Shown here piece by piece: positions 15,111 through 24,066 of a stretch of 64,000 nucleotides of DNA (its first letter is position 1; each line of letters opens with the position of its first letter). The stretch comes from Pseudooceanicola lipolyticus. GTDB taxonomy: Bacteria > Pseudomonadota > Alphaproteobacteria > Rhodobacterales > Rhodobacteraceae. The notes under the pieces are model-generated. The model had not been told where the DNA came from. It saw only the letters and a program-made list of their open reading frames with translations, and made no database searches. The DNA is taken from contig NZ_PGTB01000003.1 of NCBI RefSeq assembly GCF_002786325.1, positions 57,760-121,759 of the forward strand, given 5' to 3'. Both the position numbers and the translations under genes were made by a program.

Positions 15111-17233
15111 TCGTCCAGAACTGGCATCGCCTTGGCACACCCGCGCGGGCTGCCGCCATCTCGGCCGCGGTCGTGTTCGCCGTGGCCGGGGGGCTCATCA
15201 CCGCCGCCTATGTCATGCAGTGGGGGCTGAAGGTTCCGCTCCACCTGCCCCGCGACCTGTTGCTCTGGCCGCAGGCTGCGCTGGCCGGATACACCGATCC
15301 CGAGACGGTCAAATGGATCAAGCTCTCCGGCTATGCCGGGCTGCTGCCGACCATCGTCATCGCTGCCGCCATCCTTAAGGCGCAGCCGAAGCCGGACGTG
15401 CATGGCCGCGCCGAGTTCGCACGCGCCCGCGACATCCGGCAGGCGGGCATGAGATCGAAGGCAGGCCTCATCGCGGGCTTCACCGGCTCTCTGCCCTCCC
15501 GTCACTATGGCAAGCGGATCGACAAATGGGGCCGCGCAGTCGAGCAAGGCGGCGCGGTCAAGATCCAGAAGGCAGGGCATCTGACGCACAAGAACCTGCT
15601 GGTGTATGGCGGCGACGAACACGTCCTGCTCTATGCCCCGACCCGCTCCGGCAAGGGCGTCGGCGTGGTGATCCCGAACCTCCTCAACTGGCCGGACTCT
15701 GCCGTGGTCCTGGACATCAAGAAGGAAAACTGGACCCTGACCGCAGGCTTCCGCAAGGCAGGCGGCCAAGAGGTGTTCCTGTTCGATCCCCTAGACCCGG
15801 ACGGTCGTACGCATCGCTGGAACCCGCTTTCGACGGTTCGGCGCGGCACCGATTACCAGATCGAGGATCTTCAGCGGCTGGCCGATCTGTTCATTCCGGT
15901 GGCCTCGAAAGACCCGTTCTTCGACCGGGCGGCACAGACGGCCTTTGTCGGCGTCGGCGGCTATCTGGCCGAAACGCCGGAACGGCCCTTCACCTTGGGG
16001 GAAATCTATCGCCAGCTCACCCTGACCCCGGACTTCGTCCAGACCTTCCGGAAGCGGATCGAAGTCAGGAAGGCCTCCGGGCGTCCGCTGTCGCTTCAGA
16101 CCGTCTCGACCCTCAACGACTTCCTCTCAAAAAGCGAAAACACCTTCGAGAGCGTGAAATCCACCATCACCGCCAATCTTGGCGTCTTCGCCAACCCGAT
16201 GCTCGACCGCGCGACCGCCGCCTCGGATTTCGCCTTCGCCGATCTGCGCCGCAAACGGATGACGATCTATGTCGGCATTACCCCCAACAACCTCGGTCGC
16301 CTCGGGCCGCTGATGAACCTCATCTTCCAGTCCTGCGTCGATGCGAACATGCAGGAGCTGCCCGAGCACAATCCGGCGCTGAAACACAAAATCCTGCTCT
16401 GCATGGACGAGTTCGCCTCGGTCGGGGAGCTTCCGGCCTTCAAGCGCGGCATCGGCTATTTTGCAGGTTACGGCATGAAGGTCCTGACCATCGTCCAGAC
16501 CCCGGCCCAGCTGGCCGACATCTACGGCCAGGACGGCGCCGATGCCTACATGGACAACTCCGGCGTCAGCATCGTCTTCACCCCGAAGGGGGTGAAAGAG
16601 GCGCGCAACCTGTCGGAACGGCTCGGCACGCATGGCGTAGAGGCCCGCAGCGAGTCCAAGTCCAAATACCTCGCCAACCGCAAGGGCACGACCGTCAGCC
16701 ACAGCGAGCAGAAACGCTCCCTCATGCTGCCGCAGGAGCTGCTGCAAATGGACCAGAGCGAGGCCCTGGTTTTCGTCGCCGGACACCCACCGATCCGGGC
16801 GAAGAAGATCAGGTTCTATGCCGAAGCGGCGCTTCTCGAACGCTCCAAGGTGCCGCCGCCCGTGGTTCCCAAGATCGACCGCAACGCCTTGGCTGAAGCT
16901 GTGGCTTCCCTGAGAGACGAGAACGCGATGCTGCGCGAGAGCGTCTCCACCCTGCAGACCAACTTCGACAAGCTGGCCGGTCTGAAAGCCTTCCAAGCCG
17001 CGAACGTCGCCAATGGCGAACCTGCCGAAGTGCCGATGACCGACGAAGAGATCGCCAACCCCGACGGCATCTCCTTCGACCGGCTGGCACTGAGCGGGCA
17101 GAAGGCACAGGCGAAAATCAAGGAGCTGAACAAGGCCGGACAGGTCGGAACACGCAAGGGCGCGGCGGACATCCTCGCCGCCCTCGGCTGTGACGTCGCC
17201 CCCGCCAAAGCCGAAAGGAAACGGAATGCCTGA
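15107..17233 (+). CDS. virD4: VirD4-type coupling protein
   Basis: A 708-aa membrane ATPase that brings the relaxosome to the channel. Two N-terminal membrane helices (about 16-37 and 65-85) are followed by Walker A APTRSGKGVGVVIPN (near 176) and Walker B KILLCMDEFASVGELPAF (near 430), then TPAQLADIYGQDGA. The last 130 residues form a helical, partly coiled tail (LRDENAMLRESVSTLQTNFDKL), longer than in short TraG proteins and a likely substrate-recognition region. It overlaps the LPD7 gene. Confidence 0.95.
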   Translation: MIVQNWHRLGTPARAAAISAAVVFAVAGGLITAAYVMQWGLKVPLHLPRDLLLWPQAALAGYTDPETVKWIKLSGYAGLLPTIVIAAAILKAQPKPDVHGRAEFARARDIRQAGMRSKAGLIAGFTGSLPSRHYGKRIDKWGRAVEQGGAVKIQKAGHLTHKNLLVYGGDEHVLLYAPTRSGKGVGVVIPNLLNWPDSAVVLDIKKENWTLTAGFRKAGGQEVFLFDPLDPDGRTHRWNPLSTVRRGTDYQIEDLQRLADLFIPVASKDPFFDRAAQTAFVGVGGYLAETPERPFTLGEIYRQLTLTPDFVQTFRKRIEVRKASGRPLSLQTVSTLNDFLSKSENTFESVKSTITANLGVFANPMLDRATAASDFAFADLRRKRMTIYVGITPNNLGRLGPLMNLIFQSCVDANMQELPEHNPALKHKILLCMDEFASVGELPAFKRGIGYFAGYGMKVLTIVQTPAQLADIYGQDGADAYMDNSGVSIVFTPKGVKEARNLSERLGTHGVEARSESKSKYLANRKGTTVSHSEQKRSLMLPQELLQMDQSEALVFVAGHPPIRAKKIRFYAEAALLERSKVPPPVVPKIDRNALAEAVASLRDENAMLRESVSTLQTNFDKLAGLKAFQAANVANGEPAEVPMTDEEIANPDGISFDRLALSGQKAQAKIKELNKAGQVGTRKGAADILAALGCDVAPAKAERKRNA

Positions 17234-18773
17234 GACGGACAAGAGCACGAGCTTCACGCTCTCCTATGCGCATATCGACAAGGAAGAGCGCTTCACCTCG
17301 GCCGCCGCCGCAGGGCGTGCCTTCGCGGATGCCGATGCCAGCCAGCACCCGCGCGTGATCGAGGCCACGGATAAAGGCGCGCGCACCGTCGCCCACACGG
17401 TCACCATCGGGAGGGACATCCAGAAGTCCGTGCCCACGCTCGACAGCGTCCGCAAGGATCTCACCGACCTCAACCGCGATGGCGCGGCCCCTTCCCGCAT
17501 GACGCAGACCAACATGGACTTCTGGACCGGCTATCATGATCAGATCGCGGAGAAGGCCAGCCCGGAAAAGCAACCCAAAGACCACGGCTCGATCACGCCA
17601 AACGAGAGACCAAAGGCCAAACCGGATCAGGATCGCTTTGACCTGCCCGTCAGCTACCACGACAGGTTTCTCGTCACGAAGGCGAAGGGGCAGCAGGACC
17701 TCTACCGTTCCTATGATGACGCCCGGCCTGCGATCATCGACAAGGGCGACCAGCTCAGCACCCGCAATGCGGATCGCGGGACAGCAATGGACATGATCGA
17801 GCTTGCCTCGCATCGCGGCTGGCAAGGCCTGAAGGCGAAAGGGCCGGAGGAGTTTCGGCGCGAGATGTGGGTTGAAGGCACTGCCCAGGGCCTGAAGGTT
17901 CAGGGCTATCGTCCCACCGAAAAGGACCAGGAAGAAGCCAACCGCCGGTCCCAGATGATCGGAGAACGCGCCATCGAGCGGACAGACCGCGCGCCCATTT
18001 CCGCCAATGGCAAAACGCCCGACCGCGAAGACCAGCATGCCGCGCCACGCCAAAGCTACTCTGACGGCATCTCCGGCAAGATCACCGACATCGGCACCAC
18101 TCCCTATCGCAACCGCGAAGGGGCGGACCCCGTGCCCTTCGTCGCCCTGACCAACACGGCAGGCAAGGAAGAGCATATCTGGAGCGTCACCCTTCCTGCT
18201 GCGCTCGAAAAACATGACCTGAAAGTCGGCGACCGCGCGACCTTCTTCTCTCCCGGCGTCGAGCCCGTGACCTACAAGACCAGGGATCAGAAGACGGGAG
18301 AGGAAGTCGAACGCCAGGGACACCGCCGCCTCTGGGACGCCAAAGACATCGAGCGTGAAACACCGCCGCAACGGGCGTCACAGGGAAAATCTGCGGCAAA
18401 GGCAACCACTGAGGAAACACCTATGGCCGACAAGCAGCGCGAGCAGGACACCAAATCCGATCGGCTAGAAGACCGCATCAAGCGCTACGAACCGGGGGAT
18501 CATGCCGCCAAAGGTCCGGCCAGCGTTCTGGCCCAAATGGACGCGCGGCTCCGGGCTGAAGGGGTTTCGGAAAAGGACCGTGAGACTGCCCGCGACTATG
18601 CTGCCAAGCTGCTATCTCAAGGCATGAAGGCCGGAAGGCATATCCCCGTCCAGAGGCTCGCCAACGTCACCAAGGAGCAAGAGGCCCAAGTACACGGAGC
18701 GACCACCAAAGAGGCGAGAGTTGTTCCTGAGCGCAAGATATTGGATCAAACCAAGGGTAGCCGCTCTAGATAG
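17226..18773 (+). CDS. LPD7-domain protein of the transfer operon
   Basis: A 515-aa hydrophilic protein. The middle (about 135-240) matches the LPD7 domain often found at the C-end of TraI-like relaxases: DRFLVTKAKGQQDLYRSYDD, then IELASHRGWQGLKAKG and REMWVEGTAQGLKVQGYRPT. A second part (about 280-395) has a ligand- or DNA-binding-like beta region. No relaxase HUH motif is present; the nuclease is the separate gene at 35183. It overlaps virD4, so it probably helps relaxosome-VirD4 contact (inference). An ATG inside (about 18423) could produce a short C-terminal product. Confidence 0.75.
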   Translation: MPETDKSTSFTLSYAHIDKEERFTSAAAAGRAFADADASQHPRVIEATDKGARTVAHTVTIGRDIQKSVPTLDSVRKDLTDLNRDGAAPSRMTQTNMDFWTGYHDQIAEKASPEKQPKDHGSITPNERPKAKPDQDRFDLPVSYHDRFLVTKAKGQQDLYRSYDDARPAIIDKGDQLSTRNADRGTAMDMIELASHRGWQGLKAKGPEEFRREMWVEGTAQGLKVQGYRPTEKDQEEANRRSQMIGERAIERTDRAPISANGKTPDREDQHAAPRQSYSDGISGKITDIGTTPYRNREGADPVPFVALTNTAGKEEHIWSVTLPAALEKHDLKVGDRATFFSPGVEPVTYKTRDQKTGEEVERQGHRRLWDAKDIERETPPQRASQGKSAAKATTEETPMADKQREQDTKSDRLEDRIKRYEPGDHAAKGPASVLAQMDARLRAEGVSEKDRETARDYAAKLLSQGMKAGRHIPVQRLANVTKEQEAQVHGATTKEARVVPERKILDQTKGSRSR

Positions 18774-18801
18774 AGCGAAGTATCGACTTCACATAGTCGT
18801 C

Positions 18802-18823
18802 AGCTTCCAGCAACTGGAGGGCT
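18802..18823 (+). promoter_or_regulatory. Candidate CueR/HmrR-type copper operator
   Basis: A CTTCCAG-CAA-CTGGAG dyad lies about 65 bases before the first copper-island gene. It resembles the MerR-family copper operator (ACCTTCC...GGAAGGT) and shares CTTCCAG....TGGA.G with the dyad at 24923-24944. -35 and -10 boxes around it are weak. Confidence 0.45.
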
Positions 18824-18885
18824 TCTTCCTACTTGACGGCCGACCGCCGGGAAGTGTTTATCGTCGATGGACGAAAGGAAACTGT

Positions 18886-19239
18886 GTGCTCGGTAGGGTC
18901 TTCATCATTCTTGTTGCATTGCAGCTCGTTGTGACGAGTGCATTTGCGCATGTGATGCCGATGGCCGAACATTGTGCAGAGCCTGCGGCTCAGCACGTGC
19001 ATGGTGACGAAATATCCGTTCTTCAGGATCAGGTGGTCGACACTGCATTCGAGACTGAGCAGCAGCCCAAGCCAATGGGACTGCTTCATTGTGCCAGCGT
19101 TGCTTGCACAGATCAGTCTGGAAATACGTCTGCTGTCGACCTGCACAAAGATTTCCGGATCGCGGACCTGAATCCAGCCGAACCGAGCATGCCTCTGCAG
19201 TCCGTTCTTCGTTCCTTCCTTCGGCCTCCTCTGGCCTGA
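18886..19239 (+). CDS. Small secreted His/Cys-containing protein before copA
   Basis: A 117-aa protein starting at GTG 18886, with AAGGA about 7 bases upstream. Signal sequence GRVFIILVALQLVVTSAFA is followed by His, Cys and Met: HVMPMAEHC, HVHGD, HCASVACTD, and a hydrophobic RPPLA end. Similar small proteins at 27280-27600 and 34213-34572 have the same plan and Pro-Pro near the C-terminus. This is the pattern of copper-island leader or sensor proteins (CopL-like, DUF2946-like), but I cannot assign a family with certainty. It probably binds copper in the periplasm or controls the genes behind it. Confidence 0.6.
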   Translation: MLGRVFIILVALQLVVTSAFAHVMPMAEHCAEPAAQHVHGDEISVLQDQVVDTAFETEQQPKPMGLLHCASVACTDQSGNTSAVDLHKDFRIADLNPAEPSMPLQSVLRSFLRPPLA

Positions 19240-19419
19240 GCGCGCCTGTCCGGCGTTGATTGCGGCGTGCCCGAGCGGCTATGTCTGGCAATCCGATCAT
19301 TTGCGGCCTTCTTCAGGTTCTAACCTCTGGCCCACCTGATCCTTCTCCCTCCCTTCGCTGCTCGGCAGTGATCTCCTCTTTGCGAGGCCATCTTTTTGGT
19401 CCGCGCTCACGGAAAACAC

Positions 19420-21174
19420 ATGAAACACACGAACTTCCTGCGGCCTCTCGCCGTAGTGCTGGGGCTTGCCCTCGGCCTGCCCGCGCAGGCTGGCACCTAT
19501 GACATCACTGTCGACAAGGTCCGGATTGACACCGGAACCTTCAAGAAGAACGGCATCGGCTACAACAACAGCCAGACCCCGACCATCCTGCACTTCCAGG
19601 AAGGCGAAGACGTCGTCATCCGCGTGAAGAACAATCTGCGCGAAAGCACGTCCATCCACTGGCATGGCCTGATCCTGCCGTTCCAGCAGGACGGCGTGCC
19701 GGGCATCAGCTTTAACGGCATCAAGCCCGGCGAAACCTTCACCTACCGCTTTCCGATCGAACAGGCCGGCACCTACTGGTTCCACAGCCATTCGGGTTTC
19801 CAGGAGCCCGACGGCGCCTACGGCGCCATCGTGATCGCCCCGAAAGGCGGCGAGGCCGTGCCGACGGACCGCGACTACGTGGTGCAATTTACCGATAAGC
19901 ATCCGCATAGTGGATCGCGCATCTTCCGAAACCTGAAATCTTCGGCAGACTACTACAACCGTTCGCAGCGTACGGCGCAGGATCTCATCAAAGACGCAGG
20001 TGCGGAGGGTCTGAAAGCCGCCCTTCAGGATCGGAAGATGTGGGGCGCCATGCGTATGATGCCCACGGATATCGAGGATGTTCAGGGCTTCACGCCGCTG
20101 ATCAACGGGGCCAGCACCCAGCAGAACTGGACCGGCATCTTCAAGCCCGGCGAAAAGGTGCGCCTGCGCCTGATCAACTCCTCGGCGACGACCTATTTCG
20201 ACGTGCGCGTGCCCGGCCTGAAAATGACGGTGGTGCAGGCCGACGGCAATGACGTGAAGCCGGTCGTGGTGGACGAGCTGCGCATCGCCGTGGCTGAAAC
20301 CTATGACGTGATCGTCCAGCCGCGCGAGGCCAAGGCCTATTCGATCATCGGCGAAAGTGCGGGCCGCACCGCGATGGTGCGGGGCACCCTGGCACCGTCC
20401 GCAGGCATGGTCGGACCCTACTACAAGATGCGGCCACAGCCTCTGCTCACGATGGCAGACATGGGGGGCATGATGTCCGGGATGGATCATTCGGGAATGG
20501 ACATGGGCGGCATGGACATGTCCGGGATGGACCACTCAGGCATGGACATGAGCGGGTTCGACATGTCCGGGATGGATCACTCCGGCCATGACATGAGCGG
20601 CTTCGACATGTCGGGCATGGACCATTCCGGGATGGATATGGGCGGCATGGACATGTCCGCTGGCATGCCCGTCGTTCCTTCTGAAGGCGCACCGGGCGCT
20701 GCCTTCTATGCACCGGGCAGCGGGCTGATCCCGACGGCGGCCAATGGCGGCAAGTTCCTTGGCTACGAAGACCTCACGGCGCGCAAGCCGCTCTACCGCG
20801 ATCGCCCCGCCACCCGCGAGATCGAGATCCGCCTCACTGGCAACATGGAACGCTACATCTGGTCGATCGACGGCGTGAAATACGAGGACGCCGATCCGAT
20901 CCGCCTGAAGTATGGCGAGCGTGTCCGCTTCAAGTTCGTCAACGAAACCATGATGGCGCATCCGATGCACCTGCACGGGATGTGGTCGATCATCGACACC
21001 GGCAAAGGGGCATACGACCCAGTGAAGCACACGGTCAGCGTCGCACCCGGAACGACGCTCTACACCGAGACCGAAGTCGATGCCCCCGGCCAGTGGGCCT
21101 TCCATTGCCACCTCTCCTATCACATGGCCGGCGGCATGTTCCGCAAGGTCATCGTCGAAGGCGGCCCGTCCTGA
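19420..21174 (+). CDS. copA: CopA multicopper oxidase, copper resistance
   Basis: A 584-aa periplasmic oxidase that oxidises Cu(I) and sequesters copper. Signal peptide is residues 1-24. Copper ligands are HWHG (80-83), YWFHSHSG (119-126), MAHPMHLHGMW (near 510) and HCHLSYHMAGGM near the end. A Met/His-rich insert with repeated DHSGMDM / MSGFDMSG units fills about residues 346-413 (20455-20660), as in CopA/PcoA. The ATG at 19420 has GGA 8 bases upstream. Export looks Sec-type, not twin-Arg, which is unusual for CopA. copB, copC and copD follow. Confidence 0.95.
   Translation: MKHTNFLRPLAVVLGLALGLPAQAGTYDITVDKVRIDTGTFKKNGIGYNNSQTPTILHFQEGEDVVIRVKNNLRESTSIHWHGLILPFQQDGVPGISFNGIKPGETFTYRFPIEQAGTYWFHSHSGFQEPDGAYGAIVIAPKGGEAVPTDRDYVVQFTDKHPHSGSRIFRNLKSSADYYNRSQRTAQDLIKDAGAEGLKAALQDRKMWGAMRMMPTDIEDVQGFTPLINGASTQQNWTGIFKPGEKVRLRLINSSATTYFDVRVPGLKMTVVQADGNDVKPVVVDELRIAVAETYDVIVQPREAKAYSIIGESAGRTAMVRGTLAPSAGMVGPYYKMRPQPLLTMADMGGMMSGMDHSGMDMGGMDMSGMDHSGMDMSGFDMSGMDHSGHDMSGFDMSGMDHSGMDMGGMDMSAGMPVVPSEGAPGAAFYAPGSGLIPTAANGGKFLGYEDLTARKPLYRDRPATREIEIRLTGNMERYIWSIDGVKYEDADPIRLKYGERVRFKFVNETMMAHPMHLHGMWSIIDTGKGAYDPVKHTVSVAPGTTLYTETEVDAPGQWAFHCHLSYHMAGGMFRKVIVEGGPS
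20455..20660 (+). repeat. Met/Asp/His-rich coding repeat inside copA
   Basis: Tandem degenerate units of about 15-36 bases encode DHSGMDM and FDMSGM repeats. They give copper-binding Met/His clusters and are prone to expand or contract by slippage. Confidence 0.85.
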
Positions 21175-21203
21175 TGGGCGCGTATTCCAAGGAAACCAAT
21201 CAC

Positions 21204-21920
21204 ATGAAAAAACGACTGCTTGGAATGGCCCTCGGGCTTCCGCTCGGGCTGGCTTTCACAACTTCTGCGGTGGCAGAGCCGGGAATGTCACCGACCGTCT
21301 GGGGCGTGCGGACCGACAAGCTCGAATACCGGATGGGCAATGAGGAGAACTCCTTTGCCTGGGAGTTCGAGGCCTGGACGGGCAATGACGAGCTGCGGCT
21401 CGTCTGGAAGAGCGAAGGCGCGAAGATCGAAGGTGGCGATTTCGAAGAGATGGACAACCAGATCCGCCTCCAGAAGCCGATCACCGATTTCTTCGATGGC
21501 TTCATCGGGGTCGCCGCCTCCACGCCGGACGGCGCGCCCGAGCGCTACTATGGCGCTTTCGGCGTCACTGGCCTCGCGCCGCAATGGTTCGAAGTCGAAG
21601 CGGCGCTCTACGTTTCCGAATACCCCTACCTCGGGGCGGAGGTGGAGTATGAGGCTCTGCTGACCAACCGGCTGATCCTGACGCCGTCTCTCGAAGTCAG
21701 CCTGCCGCTGGCGGATGATCCCGCGCGCGAAATCGCGGCGGGCGGCGGCTCTGTCGAGCTGGGACTGCGACTGAGCTACGACCTGATCGGCCGCAGCGTG
21801 TCGCCCTATGTCGGCGTGAACTACGAACGCGCCTTCGGCGGCACAGCCGACATTCTGCGCGATCATGGCCATGAAGTCGACGAGCTGACCGGCGTCGTCG
21901 GCATCAACTTCATGTTCTGA
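21204..21920 (+). CDS. copB: CopB-type outer-membrane copper resistance protein
   Basis: A 238-aa protein with a signal peptide ending SAVAEP and the CopB barrel: DKLEYRMGNEENSFAWEFEAWTG, then WFEVEAALYVSE, LGAEVEYEALLTNRLILTPSLE and a final GVVGINFMF with terminal Phe, as in outer-membrane barrels. The Met-rich N-terminal repeats of classic CopB/PcoB are missing; in this cluster CopA carries them. ATG 21204 has AAGGA upstream; an in-frame ATG at 21174 overlaps the copA stop. Confidence 0.92.
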   Translation: MKKRLLGMALGLPLGLAFTTSAVAEPGMSPTVWGVRTDKLEYRMGNEENSFAWEFEAWTGNDELRLVWKSEGAKIEGGDFEEMDNQIRLQKPITDFFDGFIGVAASTPDGAPERYYGAFGVTGLAPQWFEVEAALYVSEYPYLGAEVEYEALLTNRLILTPSLEVSLPLADDPAREIAAGGGSVELGLRLSYDLIGRSVSPYVGVNYERAFGGTADILRDHGHEVDELTGVVGINFMF

Positions 21921-21925
21921 TTTTT

Positions 21926-21967
21926 CTGCGCCCTCTCGGCTCCTCCGAAGCCGCGGAGAGGGCGCAG
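21926..21967 (+). terminator. Strong hairpin between copB and copC
   Basis: A perfect 12-base stem, CTGCGCCCTCTC with GAGAGGGCGCAG, with a small inner stem in the loop, followed by CCTTTTC. It could end copAB transcription or reduce copCD expression. Confidence 0.8.
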
Positions 21968-22002
21968 CCTTTTCAACCTGAACCAACCAAGGGAGCACCC
22001 CA

Positions 22003-22365
22003 ATGAAACTTCGTACTATCCTGACGTCCGCCGCACTGTCGGTCGGTATGGCCCTGAGCGCAGGCGCTGCATTGGCCCACGGCAAGGGCATGATGACCAT
22101 GCCGGGCAACGGCCAGACGGTCGGCGCGGACACCAAGGTCATGCACCTGATGTTCACCGATCCCATGCAGATCACCACCGTCACGATGGCCGCACCTGAC
22201 GGTAAGACCTACAAGATCAACGGTCCTGCCGCGAACCAAGCCGTGAAGACCTGGGAAGGCCAGCTGCCCAAGCTCGCTCCGGGCACCTACAAGATCGACT
22301 GGCGCGGTATGTCGCCGGACGGCCACCCGATGAATGGCAGCTTCGCGTTCAAGGTCGCGAACTGA
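22003..22365 (+). CDS. copC: CopC periplasmic copper chaperone
   Basis: A 120-aa CopC/PcoC domain protein with a signal peptide ending ALA, so the mature chain begins with His (HGKGMMTMPGNG), the usual N-terminal Cu(II) ligand. The family ending is AAPDGKTYKING ... LAPGTYKIDWRGMSPDGHPMNGSFAFKV; the His late in the chain completes the Cu(II) site. It is thought to pass copper to CopD. copD starts 3 bases after its stop. Confidence 0.93.
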   Translation: MKLRTILTSAALSVGMALSAGAALAHGKGMMTMPGNGQTVGADTKVMHLMFTDPMQITTVTMAAPDGKTYKINGPAANQAVKTWEGQLPKLAPGTYKIDWRGMSPDGHPMNGSFAFKVAN

Positions 22366-22367
22366 TC

Positions 22368-23246
22368 ATGGGCGGAGTTCTTGCCGCACTGGAACCGGTG
22401 CAGATCGCCTCGATCCTCGTCAAGGCGGGGATGTATGTCAGTGTCCTGCTTGCGGCGGGCTCCGTGATCAACCTCTGGCTCCTGACGGAGCTGGATGCCG
22501 CTGCAAGCCGTCGCCTCAGGCGGCTTGCAGCATGGTCAGCCGTCGTTGGCATTGTGTTCAGCGCGCTGAACATTCCGCTGCGGGCGGCTTTCTTCTACGG
22601 GGGCTTCGGCGGCGCGCTTGATCCGATGATGCTTCAGGTCGCGCTCTTCAGCCCGCTCAGCCTGTCGGTGGAGGCCGACATTCTCGGCCTTCTGGCCATC
22701 GCGACCATCGCGCTCAATCGCGGTTGGACACGACCTGTGGCGGTCCTTGGCGTCATTCTTGTTGCCATCAGTTTCGCGCTGCGTGGTCACGCGACCGGAG
22801 ATCCGAGGCTGGCGCTTTCGACGCTTTTCGTCATCCACATCCTGGCCGCGAGCTTCTGGATCGGGGGCTTCTATCCGCTCCATGACATGGCTGGCCGCGG
22901 CAACGAGGCAGCCGTGCGCACTGTCGAACGGTTCGGTCAGGCAGCGCTTGTCATGGTCGGGCTGCTTGTCGTGGCGGGCGTCGTGATCCTGGTGATCCTG
23001 GCGGGCGATCCGATCGCGGTCCTGACCCAACCGTGGGGGCAGTTCCTGACGCTGAAACTGGCAGTCGTGGCCCTGCTTCTCGGCCTCGCTGGGCTGAACA
23101 AGCTTCGGCTGACCCCGGCCCTGGCCGAGACCGGAAACCCCGGCCCGCTGAGGGCGTCAATCCGGTGGGAGGTCGCGGCCTTCCTCGTGATCCTACTGGT
23201 CACTGCCACCTTCACATCCACGGTCGCGCCGGAGCACGTTGGCTAA
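22368..23246 (+). CDS. copD: CopD inner-membrane copper protein
   Basis: A 292-aa protein with eight predicted membrane helices. CopD-type features include the first helix region with Lys-Ala-Gly-Met, ALRGHATGDPRLALSTLFVIHILAASFWIGGFYPL in the middle (His pair in the membrane), and the FxTLKLAVVALLLGLAGLNKLRLTP segment. It works with CopC in moving copper across the inner membrane. Last gene of the + strand cop operon; a bidirectional terminator follows. Confidence 0.92.
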   Translation: MGGVLAALEPVQIASILVKAGMYVSVLLAAGSVINLWLLTELDAAASRRLRRLAAWSAVVGIVFSALNIPLRAAFFYGGFGGALDPMMLQVALFSPLSLSVEADILGLLAIATIALNRGWTRPVAVLGVILVAISFALRGHATGDPRLALSTLFVIHILAASFWIGGFYPLHDMAGRGNEAAVRTVERFGQAALVMVGLLVVAGVVILVILAGDPIAVLTQPWGQFLTLKLAVVALLLGLAGLNKLRLTPALAETGNPGPLRASIRWEVAAFLVILLVTATFTSTVAPEHVG

Positions 23247-23259
23247 GCCAGAAAGACAC

Positions 23260-23290
23260 CGGGGGCGTTGCGACGACGCCCCCGTTTCTC
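23260..23290. terminator. Bidirectional terminator between copD and the - strand operon
   Basis: CGGGGGCGT (23260-23268) pairs with ACGCCCCCG (23276-23284), then TTTCTC. It stands between two convergent genes. Confidence 0.8.
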
Positions 23291-23293
23291 ATC

Positions 23294-24055
23294 TCAGCCC
23301 CCGAGGGCGCGCAGGCCCATCCAGAGGCCCATCACGATCATCATCAGGTTCTCGGTCAGGGAAATGAAGCCGAGCGGCACGTTGGAGTTCCCGCCGACGC
23401 AGGCACATTTCAACTCTCGCTTGTCGATGTAGACGGCCTTGAATACGCTGACCGCTCCGACGGTCCCGATGAACAGCGCAACGGGCGCGGAAATCCATGT
23501 CAGGACGCCCGCAGTCATCAGGATGCCAGCCAGCGCCTCGCCGTAGGGATAGACCTTGCCGTAGGGCACCCAACGTTTCGCCAGCAGGTCGTAGTTCAGG
23601 AACATGGTCGAGAACTGCTCGACGTCCTGAAGCTTCTGGATCGCAAGCACGGTCATGGACAGCGAGATGAACCACTGGAAGCTCTGCCAGGTCAGGATGG
23701 TCCCGTACTGATGCCACGCCAGCCCGAGCGCCAGCAGGGCACAGACTGCAAAGATAGCGATGACAGGTCGATACGTCGTGTCGCTCTGGTCTTCCTTGGG
23801 CGGATCGATCCCGAGGAAAATGCGCAGGTCGTCATGACCTCCGATCCGTTCCCCGTCGATGAAGGTCTGCGGCGTGGTCTTGACGTCATGCTCGCGCTTG
23901 AAGGCCTCGGTCTCGTCCTTGGTCTTCAGGTGGTGATCTTCGACGGTGTAGCCCTTGCGCTCCAGCAAATCTTTAGATTTTAGACCAAAGGGGCATGTGT
24001 GCTCAGGCATGACCATGCGGTAGAGAACGGCGGTTTTCGTGGTATCTTTTGGCAT
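23294..24055 (-). CDS. Glutaredoxin-MauE/DoxX-like fusion membrane protein
   Basis: A 253-aa fusion. Residues 1-85 are a glutaredoxin fold: CPFGLKSK as the redox site, TTPQTFIDG with the cis-Pro, then GGHDDL. Residues 95-250 are four membrane helices of MauE/DoxX type with KVYPYGEALAGILM and a CAC motif in the loop KRELKCACVGG. It probably handles thiol redox or electron flow at the membrane. ATG 24055 has GAGGA 8 bases upstream. It is in the same direction as the DUF305 gene 11 bases upstream, so one operon. Confidence 0.85.
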   Translation of the reverse strand: MPKDTTKTAVLYRMVMPEHTCPFGLKSKDLLERKGYTVEDHHLKTKDETEAFKREHDVKTTPQTFIDGERIGGHDDLRIFLGIDPPKEDQSDTTYRPVIAIFAVCALLALGLAWHQYGTILTWQSFQWFISLSMTVLAIQKLQDVEQFSTMFLNYDLLAKRWVPYGKVYPYGEALAGILMTAGVLTWISAPVALFIGTVGAVSVFKAVYIDKRELKCACVGGNSNVPLGFISLTENLMMIVMGLWMGLRALGG

Positions 24056-24066
24056 GATCATCTTCC

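Noticed and set aside
19297-20535. A 412-codon frame opposite copA
   Set aside because: His-rich only because it is antisense to the Met/His repeat of copA; no start signal.
20455-20660. Regular repeats considered as a CRISPR or minisatellite array
   Set aside because: They are in frame and encode the known Met/His-rich insert of CopA.
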